From Thermaurantimonas sp046299575 (lineage in GTDB: Bacteria; Bacteroidota; Bacteroidia; Flavobacteriales; Schleiferiaceae), in assembly GCF_046299575.1 (NCBI RefSeq), contig NZ_JBKBHX010000004.1, forward strand, positions 185,365 to 249,364: a stretch of DNA of 64,000 nt, written 5' to 3'. The notes beneath the pieces are model-generated. The model made no database searches. It had not been told where the DNA came from and saw nothing but the letters and a program-made list of their open reading frames with translations. A program made the position numbers and the translations under genes. Of the stretch, positions 52,220-61,263 are shown in pieces (position 1 is the stretch's first letter; each line of letters opens with the position of its first letter).

Positions 52220-53824
52220 TTATTGAATCACTACTTTTTTGGTGTACCATTCGTTTTCCATCAAGAGACGAACGAAATAAACTCCTTTGGGCAAGTGCTC
52301 TGTACGCACTGTGTGGAAAGATTCGTAAGGCGCATTTGCATGCATAATTCTTCCGGTCATATCAACCAACTCAATTTTTTCGATTGGCTTGGGAGTGCTT
52401 AAGCTAAAATGAGTGGTAGCCGGGTTGGGATACATAATAATTCTTGCATCAGTAGTGCTATTTTCTTCTACACTTACTGGGATTTGATATCCCTTAGTGG
52501 TGAGCATCTTGGCTATTCTCGGAGCTATAAAACCCATCACAGAGTCAATGTAGGCAAGTGATTGCGCTTTAATGTTCGGGTTGGTCTCATTAGCGCTAAG
52601 CGGATCGTTTGGATCCCACCAGTCCCAGGGATTTGAATTGACACGGAAGGGAAGAGCAGGATTGGGAGGAGGAATATCGAAAGGTAAAATGTGATGAATC
52701 TGACCGGGATTCAAAGTAGCGCTTGCACGAGCTTTTAAGCTTATTGGGTCATTCCAGTTAGTGGTTAGCAAGGCATTGTTTCCTTTCTGATTTGCCAAAC
52801 GAACGGCTGTATGGCTACCAGCTACGTTGACCACAGGATAAAACTGACCGGCAATTGGAACGTTTACCATTCCGGCGATATAAGGAGCGAAAAAGTCTTG
52901 AACTACGTGTACAGACACAATCGGTGGATCGCCTGCCTCAAGCCAAGTAGAGTCACCAAGGGCACCACCCAGGTTTACTGTCATTGCTACGTCAGATGGT
53001 ATGCCGGGGAAGTTTTCGAAGTTTCGACCTCTCTTGGTCATATCGATTTGTGGCAATCCGAGAGGGGTTTGTTGACCGGTAAGAGTTACCTTGCCACCAA
53101 AGCCGTTCCAGTCGCCTACCACTGAAGTATCTACGTACATATCACCTGCTTGTACCGGATATCCGAAAAGGCCTGTAGAGCTGGCGTTGTCATATTTAAA
53201 CTTATCGAGTTGAAGTTCTGAATATTTATTCAGAGTACCATAAGCTAACGTAATGTACCCACCTGAACCTTGGCCGATGAGTGTGATAGCATTCGGATTG
53301 ATTTTGAATGGGTTACCTTGACCAAGTACTGAAGCGCGCAGAAATCTCACCATCGTCTTGGCGTCTTGAATGGCATTGTACACGGCCAGAAGGTTTGTAC
53401 CCCTGCGGAGGTCGAGATCGGTACTGTTAGCAAGCCATCCGACACGGTAAGTTGCTGAAACAGCCACAAAACCCATCTTTGCAAAGCGACGACAGATCTC
53501 TACTGCTGCACTATCGGTTTTATCACCCATTGGGCTGGCTAAGCCCTTAGGAAGGAAGCTACCTGTGTGAAAATACACTATTACCGGGCGGTTAGTTACA
53601 TTATCTACAAGTGTATCAGGCATGTAGATATCGCATCGAAGCGGTAGGAGCTGTGGTCCTCCAATGGAAGCTGGTGCATAGGCAAAAAAGTTAATCCCAT
53701 AGTTCACGTTGCTCGTCACTTTGATTTGAGCATCAGTAAACACGGGCTGCAGATATCGCACTTGCGCTTCAGAGAGGTAAGAAGCGGCTAACAGAGCGAA
53801 TAGAAATCGTAGTGACTTTCTCAT
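52220..53824 (-). CDS. T9SS-exported alpha/beta-hydrolase-like protein, nucleophile apparently missing
   Basis: A 534-residue secreted protein with a signal peptide to about residue 20. Residues ~60-420 follow the carboxylesterase fold: PVIVYFHTGSFLPKG for the oxyanion-hole strand (HTGSF in place of HGGxF) and NAITLIGQGSGGYITLAYG for the nucleophile elbow. The usual GxSxG reads GQGSG, so the nucleophile Ser is Gly (position 186). The last ~80 residues are a T9SS sorting domain (MYPNPATTHFSLS, ELVDMTGRIM, LPKGVYFVRLL). It lies 45 bases downstream of a TonB-dependent receptor gene, so both may be used together for an exported substrate. Confidence 0.82.
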   Translation of the reverse strand: MRKSLRFLFALLAASYLSEAQVRYLQPVFTDAQIKVTSNVNYGINFFAYAPASIGGPQLLPLRCDIYMPDTLVDNVTNRPVIVYFHTGSFLPKGLASPMGDKTDSAAVEICRRFAKMGFVAVSATYRVGWLANSTDLDLRRGTNLLAVYNAIQDAKTMVRFLRASVLGQGNPFKINPNAITLIGQGSGGYITLAYGTLNKYSELQLDKFKYDNASSTGLFGYPVQAGDMYVDTSVVGDWNGFGGKVTLTGQQTPLGLPQIDMTKRGRNFENFPGIPSDVAMTVNLGGALGDSTWLEAGDPPIVSVHVVQDFFAPYIAGMVNVPIAGQFYPVVNVAGSHTAVRLANQKGNNALLTTNWNDPISLKARASATLNPGQIHHILPFDIPPPNPALPFRVNSNPWDWWDPNDPLSANETNPNIKAQSLAYIDSVMGFIAPRIAKMLTTKGYQIPVSVEENSTTDARIIMYPNPATTHFSLSTPKPIEKIELVDMTGRIMHANAPYESFHTVRTEHLPKGVYFVRLLMENEWYTKKVVIQ

Positions 53825-53869
53825 ACAAGTTAAGTTTAAATTAAACTTTTACGAAGGTATAACAATTTT

Positions 53870-56701
53870 TTAAAAGTCAACTACAGCTGAAAAGTAAGCC
53901 AATCTGCCTACCCGAGGGCCACCAAAGACCATAAACACCTTGTTATTAAGCAAATTGGTTCCTCCCAACTTAAAGGTAGTCTTCCACTTTTTCACCAAGT
54001 AATTGACTTGTGCATCTAACATATCATAACTATCAATACTACCTGTAAATTGAGGTGAACCCTCAAACAAAAACCCTTGAATCCAACGATAGTTTACACT
54101 GAAACCAAATAAATTTTGATTAGTCGATTTAAACTTTAAATCTCTCGCGTTTAATCCAATGTTGTATTTGTGCTCCGGGGTATTAAACGCTGGTATGATG
54201 GGGTCGTCTGTTGCGGTGTTGAGTACATTCCAGGTATAATTTCCGGTAAAGGTGTAATTATCCCAGAAATAATAATTTGCTCCAATTGAAAATCCCTGAG
54301 TTGTCACTCTATCGCGAGCATTTGCTGCCACTCTGTATGCTTGTACTGACGACACACGATCTATTGCGGTTTGTCCGTCAGCCCTAATTAATAGTCCTAT
54401 ATTAAAACCAATAAAATCTTGATACCAGGAATAATAATAATTCATGTCTAAATAAAGCTTGTCAAATAGCGTGGTTCTATATCCCACTTCGGCCGTTTGA
54501 ACACGTTCAGGTCTGATTGGGGCTACGTTGTAGTAATCAAATTCGTGCTCAAGTCTTCCTTGTTGATTCTTCCTGAGATATTCCTGCAAATTTTCTGGGG
54601 ATACAAGACTGTCAACGCCATTTAAATTACCCAATAAAATGGCTCTACCTACATTATAATACAGGTATTGGTCTTGAAGTGTTGGATTTCGAATAGCTGA
54701 TGAAAGGCTAACGCGCAGGGTATTGAGATTATTGATCTGATAGATCCATGATAATGCAGGACTTACTAGGAAGGGAAAGTTCTGGTTTTTGTCGAGTCGT
54801 ACTGTAAAATTGAATTTGTGCTTATTATCAAAAAATTTTCTTTCCACACCTGCATATACACCGAATTCAAAGTTGGTGATCCGATTGTACCCGAGGGCAA
54901 CGCTGTCATAGACCAATTGACCGTTCGGCATCGTATCCACCACAAAGCGATTATACCTCATAGAATCGCTGAAGATATTACCACGCGAGTTAGGAACATA
55001 TAGGCGGGTATTTCCCCCAGCCACCAGATGATATCCCTTGATATCCCACTCGTACTGACCGTGGAAGTGATACAGGGCTGAACGGTCAAAAAACTTTGTA
55101 CCACCTTCGGTAAATGTGCGTGTAGTAAAGTATGTAAAAAGTGAGTCAAACTGCCGTGTGCCTGGCACCAAGGGCCCTCCGAAGAATTGATCGACGCGCT
55201 GGCGGTTACGATTGTGTAACTGTCGCAAAGTATCTCTGTTGTACGCCAAATATTCCTGATATTGCTGTAGCCACAGTTCGCGTTCATTAAACCAGCTGGC
55301 TGTGGGATACTTTGGAAGACTCTGAGCTGTACTGGCTTCGAAGGAGTTCCAAAAAGACCTGTAGCGCTCTCCCCAAGCATTATCAGCCACTAGTGCATTC
55401 TGCATTCGAAGGGCCGTGAAATAAGCATCGTATGAGTTTCCGGCATCTTCGTTAGTAGCGTAAGCCCGTATGAAAAATTTGTTCTTTTTTCTAAACTCAA
55501 TTCTGTTTTGATAGAATTTGATGTCTTTTAGAGAATATCTATTGTCTCCCTGATACACCGTAGTGCCATATCCAAAATTGGATGCGAGTATTAACTCTCT
55601 GTCATTACTAAATTTATGATGTAATGATAAGGCAAGTTTAAGGTTTCGGGTATTGTAATCTACAAGATGAACCTCTTCAATACCTGTGCGGTAAAAGCGA
55701 TCTAAACCCGGATAAGTTCTAGGTTGTTGGCCGTCATCAAACATTTGTTCATCCCCATAGCGATTTACTGCGTCGTACCAGCCGGGGTTGTCTTTTCCTC
55801 TTTCCGATTGTTCAGTGGGATTGTAGTTGTCAGCCACCCAGTCGTTAGCTTGCAGGTAAAATGCATTGAATTTGATAGCAACTCTGTCTATTCCTTTTTT
55901 GTCTTTAAAAACACGCGCATGCCTTAAAGCGATCTCATTGAGCATTCGTTCCCCTGTTTTAAAGGAAACACTTGTTCCAGGGAAAAGAAAGGGGTCCTTT
56001 GTTGTCATTGAGATAACACCGTTGAAGGCATTGGGGCCATAAAATGCCGAAGAAGCCCCAGCTATGATGTCGACATTCATCACATCGAGATCTGATGCGC
56101 CTAAGAAGTTTCCCAATGAGAAATTTAACCCTGGAGCCTGATTATCTACCCCGTCGATAATTTGAAGAGATCGCACCGGTGAGGTGCTGTTAAAACCTCT
56201 GGTGTTGATGATTTTAAAACCAAGTGAGGCTGCCGTAAGGTCAACTCCCTTCAATGAGCCTAATCCATCGTAAAAAGATGCGGCTGGTGTTTCTTTGATG
56301 GCCAGAGCATCCATCGCCTCCACTGTTAGGGCACTCTCCTTTTGTTTTTCAGAAAGCCTCTGCTCTACCACACTTACTTCGCTAAGCATCACTTTATCTT
56401 CATCGAGGTCTATAGTATAATTGCCTGATTTTTTTATTTCAATGCGTTTGGTTTTATACCCCACAAAACTTACCTCAAGAGTTACGGGTAGAGAACCTTT
56501 GTGTTCAAGCACAAATCTTCCGCTCATGTCAGTTGAGGTGCCTTTGCCTGTTTCTTTGATTACAACGTTTGCTCCTGGTATGGCGTCTCTATCCTTAGAG
56601 TCTCTTACTGTACCGCTAATTTTTTCCTGGGCAATGGCTGTATGAATATAAAAAATCAGGCTAAAAATTCCTGTTTTTTTTAGAAAGATCTTGATCCTCA
56701 A
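53870..56701 (-). CDS. TonB-dependent receptor with CarboxypepD_reg domain
   Basis: A 943-residue outer-membrane receptor. The order is signal peptide (to ~25), a carboxypeptidase-regulatory-like domain (28-110, ISGTVRDSKDRDAIPGANVV), a plug (125-240, with LQIIDGVDNQAPG and VDIIAGASSAFYGPNAFNGVISM), then a long barrel ending VGRLAYFSAVVDF. No SusD partner gene is adjacent, so it is not a standard polysaccharide locus. The start is TTG at 56701, with no better codon near. The ligand is unknown; the downstream T9SS-exported hydrolase-like protein is the only clue. Confidence 0.93.
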   Translation of the reverse strand: MRIKIFLKKTGIFSLIFYIHTAIAQEKISGTVRDSKDRDAIPGANVVIKETGKGTSTDMSGRFVLEHKGSLPVTLEVSFVGYKTKRIEIKKSGNYTIDLDEDKVMLSEVSVVEQRLSEKQKESALTVEAMDALAIKETPAASFYDGLGSLKGVDLTAASLGFKIINTRGFNSTSPVRSLQIIDGVDNQAPGLNFSLGNFLGASDLDVMNVDIIAGASSAFYGPNAFNGVISMTTKDPFLFPGTSVSFKTGERMLNEIALRHARVFKDKKGIDRVAIKFNAFYLQANDWVADNYNPTEQSERGKDNPGWYDAVNRYGDEQMFDDGQQPRTYPGLDRFYRTGIEEVHLVDYNTRNLKLALSLHHKFSNDRELILASNFGYGTTVYQGDNRYSLKDIKFYQNRIEFRKKNKFFIRAYATNEDAGNSYDAYFTALRMQNALVADNAWGERYRSFWNSFEASTAQSLPKYPTASWFNERELWLQQYQEYLAYNRDTLRQLHNRNRQRVDQFFGGPLVPGTRQFDSLFTYFTTRTFTEGGTKFFDRSALYHFHGQYEWDIKGYHLVAGGNTRLYVPNSRGNIFSDSMRYNRFVVDTMPNGQLVYDSVALGYNRITNFEFGVYAGVERKFFDNKHKFNFTVRLDKNQNFPFLVSPALSWIYQINNLNTLRVSLSSAIRNPTLQDQYLYYNVGRAILLGNLNGVDSLVSPENLQEYLRKNQQGRLEHEFDYYNVAPIRPERVQTAEVGYRTTLFDKLYLDMNYYYSWYQDFIGFNIGLLIRADGQTAIDRVSSVQAYRVAANARDRVTTQGFSIGANYYFWDNYTFTGNYTWNVLNTATDDPIIPAFNTPEHKYNIGLNARDLKFKSTNQNLFGFSVNYRWIQGFLFEGSPQFTGSIDSYDMLDAQVNYLVKKWKTTFKLGGTNLLNNKVFMVFGGPRVGRLAYFSAVVDF

Positions 56702-56776
56702 CTTTTCAAAAAATTTTTAAAAATCTTTAGAAATTATTTGCAATCATAAGGATTTTTTAAAAATTGTGAAACCTTT

Positions 56777-56784
56777 ATATTTGT
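56777..56784 (+). promoter_or_regulatory. TAnnTTTG -7 element for the 51-residue membrane protein
   Basis: TATATTTG, exact consensus, 40 bases before the ATG at 56825. No -33 element is obvious. Confidence 0.5.
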
Positions 56785-56824
56785 TTATAATTTCTTTTCA
56801 AACCTGATAAAAATCTTTTGTCAT

Positions 56825-56980
56825 ATGGTTTTTGATACACTTATGATGATTGCCGTGCTCACCTTGCCACTGCTGGCCGGCGCATTTATGCTTTGGTTTA
56901 TGTCAACCGGAAAGGGCAACCCTGCACCTACACAGGAAGAAATAGAAATCTATAAAAAAAATCGAGCTAACAAAGCATAG
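56825..56980 (+). CDS. 51-residue single-pass membrane protein
   Basis: An ORF from ATG 56825 to TAG 56980 encoding 51 residues: an N-terminal hydrophobic helix (about 5-26, IAVLTLPLLAGAFMLWFM) and a polar tail (STGKGNPAPTQEEIEIYKKN). It has its own consensus -7 element and sits in an otherwise non-coding gap between a divergent receptor gene and gdhA. The layout of one helix plus a short charged tail resembles accessory subunits of membrane complexes. I do not recognise the family. Confidence 0.65.
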   Translation: MVFDTLMMIAVLTLPLLAGAFMLWFMSTGKGNPAPTQEEIEIYKKNRANKA

Positions 56981-57114
56981 CTAAGTTAAGGTTTTTTTAC
57001 GATCTTGATTTTCTGAGTATTTTACTTCTAATTAATGCCTTACAGATCAGTATATGTACTTTGTACACGATCTGATTTGTAAAAATTTTCCGTTTTTAAA
57101 ACACCACATATCAA

Positions 57115-57122
57115 TACATTTG
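57115..57122 (+). promoter_or_regulatory. TAnnTTTG -7 element for gdhA
   Basis: TACATTTG, exact consensus, 26 bases before the ATG at 57149. A TTTT at about 57093 stands near the -33 position. Confidence 0.6.
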
Positions 57123-57148
57123 CCCAGTTTTTTTAACTCTAAACAGAT

Positions 57149-58501
57149 ATGTCATCAAAGTATCATGCACAAATAGATGCCTTCATGGCACAAGTGCGCG
57201 CCAAAAACCCGCATGAACCGGAATTTCTGCAAGCAGTACAAGAAGTGGCAGAAACCGTTATCCCATTCATCGAAGAAAATCCGAAGTACAAACAGCACAA
57301 AATTTTAGAAAGAATCGTCGAGCCGGAACGCGTGATCATTTTTCGCGTGCCCTGGATCGACGACAAAGGCGAAGTACAAATAAACCGCGGTTACCGCGTT
57401 CAGTTCAACTCAGCCATTGGACCTTACAAGGGGGGAATCCGATTCCATCCTACTGTTAATCTTTCTGTTTTAAAGTTTTTAGGTTTCGAACAAATTTTTA
57501 AAAATGCCTTGACTACGCTGCCAATGGGCGGTGGTAAAGGAGGTAGTGACTTCGACCCAAAAGGCAAAAGTGATAATGAAGTAATGCGTTTTTGCCAATC
57601 TTTTATGACTGAGCTTGCTCGCCACATTTCGGCAGATACAGATGTACCTGCTGGCGATATTGGCGTAGGAGCGCGCGAGATTGGCTATATGTTTGGCCAA
57701 TACAAGCGTTTGAAGAACGAATTCACTGGAGTACTCACAGGCAAAGGCATTAAGTGGGGAGGCTCACTCATCAGACCAGAAGCCACCGGATATGGTACTG
57801 TGTATTTTGCGCAGGAGATGTTGGCTACCAGAGGAACTTCTTTCGAAGGTAAAACTGTGGTTGTATCTGGATCAGGCAATGTGGCTCAGTATGCTATTGA
57901 AAAGGCCATGCAGCTCGGCGCCAAAGTGGTAACAGCCTCTGACTCATCAGGTTATATTTACGACAAGGATGGTTTTACTCCTGAAAAGTTGGCTATTCTG
58001 ATGGAAATAAAAAATGTAAAGCGAGGCAGAATTAAAGAGTACGCAGAGCACGTAGGAGCCGAATTTATCGAGGGTAAAACACCTTGGGGAGTAAAATGCG
58101 ATATTGCCTTACCCTGTGCAACACAAAACGAGCTCAATGGCGAAGACGCTAAAACCTTAGTTGCTAATGGCGTCATTTGTGTAGCTGAAGGTGCCAATAT
58201 GCCCTCAACACCAGAGGCAATCGAAACTTTCTTGAACGCTAAAATCCTCTTTACACCAGGTAAGGCATCGAATGCCGGTGGAGTAGCCACCAGCGGCCTG
58301 GAGATGTCTCAAAATTCTCTTCGTCTCTCATGGAGCCGCGAAGAAGTAGATCAGCGCTTACACTCCATCATGGTAAACATCCATAAGGCTTGTGTAGAGT
58401 ATGGCAAAGAAGAGAATGGATTTGTAAACTATGTAAAAGGCGCTAACATTGCTGGCTTCGTAAAAGTGGCTGACGCCATGATCGACCAAGGTGTAGTGTA
58501 G
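57149..58501 (+). CDS. gdhA: Glutamate dehydrogenase (hexameric, about 450 residues)
   Basis: A 450-residue enzyme interconverting glutamate with 2-oxoglutarate and ammonia. Motifs include KGGIRFHPTVN, PMGGGKGGSDFDPKG with the catalytic Lys, DVPAGDIGVGAREIGYM, and the Rossmann segment VVVSGSGNVAQYA. The length and sequence fit the small hexameric class that usually uses NADP(H), but cofactor choice cannot be proved here. It has a single-gene transcript with its own promoter and a bidirectional terminator. Confidence 0.96.
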   Translation: MSSKYHAQIDAFMAQVRAKNPHEPEFLQAVQEVAETVIPFIEENPKYKQHKILERIVEPERVIIFRVPWIDDKGEVQINRGYRVQFNSAIGPYKGGIRFHPTVNLSVLKFLGFEQIFKNALTTLPMGGGKGGSDFDPKGKSDNEVMRFCQSFMTELARHISADTDVPAGDIGVGAREIGYMFGQYKRLKNEFTGVLTGKGIKWGGSLIRPEATGYGTVYFAQEMLATRGTSFEGKTVVVSGSGNVAQYAIEKAMQLGAKVVTASDSSGYIYDKDGFTPEKLAILMEIKNVKRGRIKEYAEHVGAEFIEGKTPWGVKCDIALPCATQNELNGEDAKTLVANGVICVAEGANMPSTPEAIETFLNAKILFTPGKASNAGGVATSGLEMSQNSLRLSWSREEVDQRLHSIMVNIHKACVEYGKEENGFVNYVKGANIAGFVKVADAMIDQGVV

Positions 58502-58525
58502 TAATCTTAACCTTTGATAAATAAA

Positions 58526-58559
58526 AAACCGCCTGTAATGCAGGCGGTTTTCTTTTTTA
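58526..58559. terminator. Bidirectional terminator between gdhA and hpf
   Basis: AAACCGCCTG (58526-58535) and CAGGCGGTTT (58541-58550) form a perfect ten-base stem with a five-base loop, A-rich before and T-rich after, suiting both convergent genes. Confidence 0.92.
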
Positions 58560-58571
58560 TTGTCAGTGAAA

Positions 58572-58871
58572 TTACGCCATTTTCACCTTTTCCTTTTCTT
58601 TTCTCAGTTGTCGAGAGAGCACTTCCGTACACAAATCTGTAGCTTCTTCGAATGAAGAGGCTATCTTTTTTACCACCAAGTCATTACCCGGCACATTTAC
58701 TTTGATTTCAACGATTTTGTTTTCGCGGGTATTGGTGTTTTCGAGCTTTAGATAGACATCAGCATCTACTACTCTGTCGTAGAAGGTGTCTAACTTATCC
58801 ATTTTCTTTTGGATAAAGTCGATCAGCTTTTGGTCTGCTGTGAAGTGCACGGATTGAATTCTGACTACCAT
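58572..58871 (-). CDS. hpf: Ribosome hibernation-promoting factor, short form
   Basis: A 99-residue protein of the HPF/RaiA (YfiA) family that binds the 30S decoding region in stationary phase. VRIQSVHFTADQKLIDFIQKKMDKL and the KIVEIKVNVPGNDLVVKK strand fit the family, and it lacks the C-terminal dimerisation domain of long HPF. It follows xerC by 12 bases and is third in the order rpsU-xerC-hpf, a conserved Bacteroidota arrangement. Confidence 0.93.
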   Translation of the reverse strand: MVVRIQSVHFTADQKLIDFIQKKMDKLDTFYDRVVDADVYLKLENTNTRENKIVEIKVNVPGNDLVVKKIASSFEEATDLCTEVLSRQLRKEKEKVKMA

Positions 58872-58883
58872 AGCGCTTGAGAT

Positions 58884-59777
58884 TTAGGTGCTTCGCGGAT
58901 GGAAGCGGTTATACACTGATTTAAGTTTACTAACGTCATTCTGAGTGTACACCTGAGTAGCCGCCAGGCTGCTATGGCCAAGCAACTCTCTAATGCTTCG
59001 CAAATCAGCTCCCCTGCTTAGCATGTGAGTGGCGAAGGCATGACGCAGCATGTGCGGACTTTTTTGATGTACATCAGTGACAGCACTAAGGTAGGTTTTA
59101 ACAATTACATAAACAAGGCTTTTGTTCACTTTTTTGCCTTTTTTTGTTAAAAAAAAGGCCGAATTATCTTTGGCCGTAAGTTTTTCCCTGAATGTTAAAT
59201 AGATAGATAAAAGTTCTTTTAAATAGTTGTTCAGTGGCAAGATGCGCTGCTTACCCCCTTTACCGTTTACTTTAATACTTGCGTTACTTAGATCGACATC
59301 GCTCATGGTGAGATCAATCAACTCTTGACGGCGAATGCCAGTGCCATACAGTAGCTCAACAATGCTGAAATCCCGCACAGTTTCATAGTCGAGCTCTTTG
59401 GAATAATTCATCTCAAATGCTTCAAGTTTTGCCAGCTCTCTTTCTTTAGGAATGTCTTTTATTCTTCTAGGGAGTTTTGGTCTTACAACTAAGATCGTAG
59501 GAACTGTGGATATATATTTATTTTTTTTCAAAAATCTGAACAAAGCTTGAAGGGCTGACAACTTTCGGCGGATGCTCGATGGCTTCAAATCAGAATTGGA
59601 AAGATATGCAGTGTAGTGGCGTATTTGCCTGTGATTGAATTGTACAAGATTCTGATTATCAAAATAGTTTAAAAAAGCTTCAATATCTCTCCTGTATGCT
59701 TCTAAAGTGTGAAATGAACGATTTTTTACTTTTTCTAAATATCCAAAAAATTCGTTTAACAATACTTCGTTTGACAT
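58884..59777 (-). CDS. Tyrosine recombinase XerC/XerD
   Basis: A 297-residue site-specific recombinase for chromosome dimer resolution. The N-terminal SAM-like domain runs to about 105. The catalytic domain contains the conserved Arg in LYGTGIRRQELIDL, Lys in GGKQRILPL, HMLRHAFATHML with His-Arg, GHSSLAATQVYT with His, and the nucleophile Tyr. All catalytic residues are present. It lies 54 bases after rpsU, past a hairpin. In this gene order it is usually annotated XerC, but XerD is not ruled out. Confidence 0.93.
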   Translation of the reverse strand: MSNEVLLNEFFGYLEKVKNRSFHTLEAYRRDIEAFLNYFDNQNLVQFNHRQIRHYTAYLSNSDLKPSSIRRKLSALQALFRFLKKNKYISTVPTILVVRPKLPRRIKDIPKERELAKLEAFEMNYSKELDYETVRDFSIVELLYGTGIRRQELIDLTMSDVDLSNASIKVNGKGGKQRILPLNNYLKELLSIYLTFREKLTAKDNSAFFLTKKGKKVNKSLVYVIVKTYLSAVTDVHQKSPHMLRHAFATHMLSRGADLRSIRELLGHSSLAATQVYTQNDVSKLKSVYNRFHPRST

Positions 59778-59787
59778 AAAAAGTAAA

Positions 59788-59810
59788 TAGCCGGCTTGAA
59801 AGACCGGCTA
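59788..59810 (-). terminator. Hairpin after rpsU (partial terminator or attenuator)
   Basis: TAGCCGG (59788-59794) and CCGGCTA (59804-59810) form a seven-base stem with a nine-base loop. On the minus strand it is followed by TTTACTTTTT and then xerC. It may reduce read-through from the highly expressed rpsU gene into xerC. Confidence 0.7.
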
Positions 59811-59831
59811 AAATACTTTAAAACCTGAAAT

Positions 59832-60026
59832 TTATGCCTCTTGTTGGCTTCTTATTTTCTGAGTGAAGATGGCTTTCAAAACCTGATTTCTTCTACGTAC
59901 CGAGGGCTTAGTGTAATGCTGCTTTTCGCGAAGAATGCGCACTATACCAAGTTTATCAAACTTCTTTTTGTAGCGCTTTAGCGCTTTTTCTATGCTTTCA
60001 CCTTCTTTTACTGTTATGTGAATCAT
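59832..60026 (-). CDS. rpsU: 30S ribosomal protein S21
   Basis: A 64-residue ribosomal protein. The ATG at 60026 gives the family start MIHITVKEGESIEKALKRYK; an open frame to 60068 would overlap the promoter. The basic core FDKLGIVRILREKQHYTKPSVRRR is typical of S21. It heads the rpsU-xerC-hpf order. Confidence 0.95.
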   Translation of the reverse strand: MIHITVKEGESIEKALKRYKKKFDKLGIVRILREKQHYTKPSVRRRNQVLKAIFTQKIRSQQEA

Positions 60027-60057
60027 GTTATGACGATATCCTGTGTTAATTGGGGCG

Positions 60058-60087
60058 CAAATGTACAAATAAATTTCTTATTGTCAA
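60058..60087 (-). promoter_or_regulatory. Promoter of rpsU
   Basis: Minus strand TACATTTG (60065-60058) is an exact -7 element 31 bases before the ATG. TTGACA (60087-60082) lies 16 bases upstream of it, in the -33 position. Confidence 0.65.
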
Positions 60088-60089
60088 TG

Positions 60090-61250
60090 CTATTTTAAAA
60101 TATTTCTTGAAATCACAAGTCTCTGAATTTCTGAGGTTCCTTCCCCGATAGTGCAAAGTTTACAGTCACGGTAAAATTTTTCTACTGGAAAATCTTTGGT
60201 GAATCCGTATCCACCAAATATTTGCACAGCTTCGTTGGCTACGCGCACACTCACTTCTGAGGCATATAGTTTAGCCATTGAGCCTTCTTTTGTTACTTTC
60301 ATTCCATTGTTTTTCAAGTAGGCTGCATGGTAGGTGAGCAACTCAGCAGCTTCGATTTGGGTAGCCATATCGGCCAATTTGAATGCGATGGCCTGAAACT
60401 GAGAAATAGGCTTGCCAAACTGAATGCGTTCTTTAGAATACTTCAGTGCAGCTTCATAAGCGCCCTTAGCAATGCCAACTGAAAGGGCAGCTATAGAAAT
60501 TCGACCGCCATCGAGAATTTTCATTGCCTGTATAAAACCTTCTCCCTCTTTGCCAAGCATTTGAGAATGATGAACCCGACAGTTGTCAAAAATTAGCTCA
60601 GTAGTTTCAGAGGCTCGCATTCCGAGTTTGTTTTCCTTTTTACCTGCATAAAAACCGGGTGTGCCTTTCTCAATAATGAAAGCCGACATGCCGTGTGAGT
60701 CCCCCTTCTCTCCGGTGCGAACGATCACTACAGCTACATTTCCGGATTTACCATGAGTGATAAAGTTTTTTGAACCATTGATCACCCAGTAATCCCCATC
60801 TCTTACTGCAGTAGTATTCATACCTCCGGCATCTGAACCCGTTCCTGCCTCAGTCAACCCCCACGCGCCAATCCATTGTCCTGTAGCCAACAGAGGTAGA
60901 TATTTTCTCTTTTGTTCCTCATTGCCAAATTGTAAAATATGCCCGGTACATAAAGAATTGTGTGCTGCCATTGAAAGACCAATTGAGGGATCAACCTTTG
61001 ACAATTCAATGATAGCAGCTACATATTCATCGTATGTAAGGCCTGCTCCTCCATACTCCTCGGGCACTAAGACACCCATTAATCCAATCTCGCCGAGCTT
61101 CTGCATCACATCCACCGGAAAGTGCTGTGCCTCATCCCACTCCATTACATGCGGACGTATGTACTTCTCCGCAAAATCCCTTACTGCATCAATGATCATC
61201 CGTTGTGTTTCGTTCATGGATAGATCAAAAGAGGACTTGGTTTCTATCAT
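60090..61250 (-). CDS. Acyl-CoA dehydrogenase
   Basis: About 386 residues from the ATG at 61250; a TTG at 61277 would run into the upstream gene. It is an FAD enzyme that forms the 2,3-double bond of acyl-CoA. Motifs: LTEAGTGSDAGG for FAD and substrate binding, YWVINGSKNFITHG, RIQFGKPISQFQA, and the IFGGYGFTKDFPVEKFYRD signature. The catalytic base fits Glu in CTIGEGTSEIQ near the C-terminus (short- or medium-chain type). The chain length preference is not determined. It starts 13 bases after the HhH gene. Confidence 0.95.
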   Translation of the reverse strand: MIETKSSFDLSMNETQRMIIDAVRDFAEKYIRPHVMEWDEAQHFPVDVMQKLGEIGLMGVLVPEEYGGAGLTYDEYVAAIIELSKVDPSIGLSMAAHNSLCTGHILQFGNEEQKRKYLPLLATGQWIGAWGLTEAGTGSDAGGMNTTAVRDGDYWVINGSKNFITHGKSGNVAVVIVRTGEKGDSHGMSAFIIEKGTPGFYAGKKENKLGMRASETTELIFDNCRVHHSQMLGKEGEGFIQAMKILDGGRISIAALSVGIAKGAYEAALKYSKERIQFGKPISQFQAIAFKLADMATQIEAAELLTYHAAYLKNNGMKVTKEGSMAKLYASEVSVRVANEAVQIFGGYGFTKDFPVEKFYRDCKLCTIGEGTSEIQRLVISRNILK

Positions 61251-61263
61251 AATGTTTTCTAAT

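Noticed and set aside
58884..59777. XerC-like recombinase as a mark of a mobile element
   Set aside because: It has the chromosomal rpsU-xerC-hpf context and typical Xer length, with no attachment-site repeats or cargo genes.
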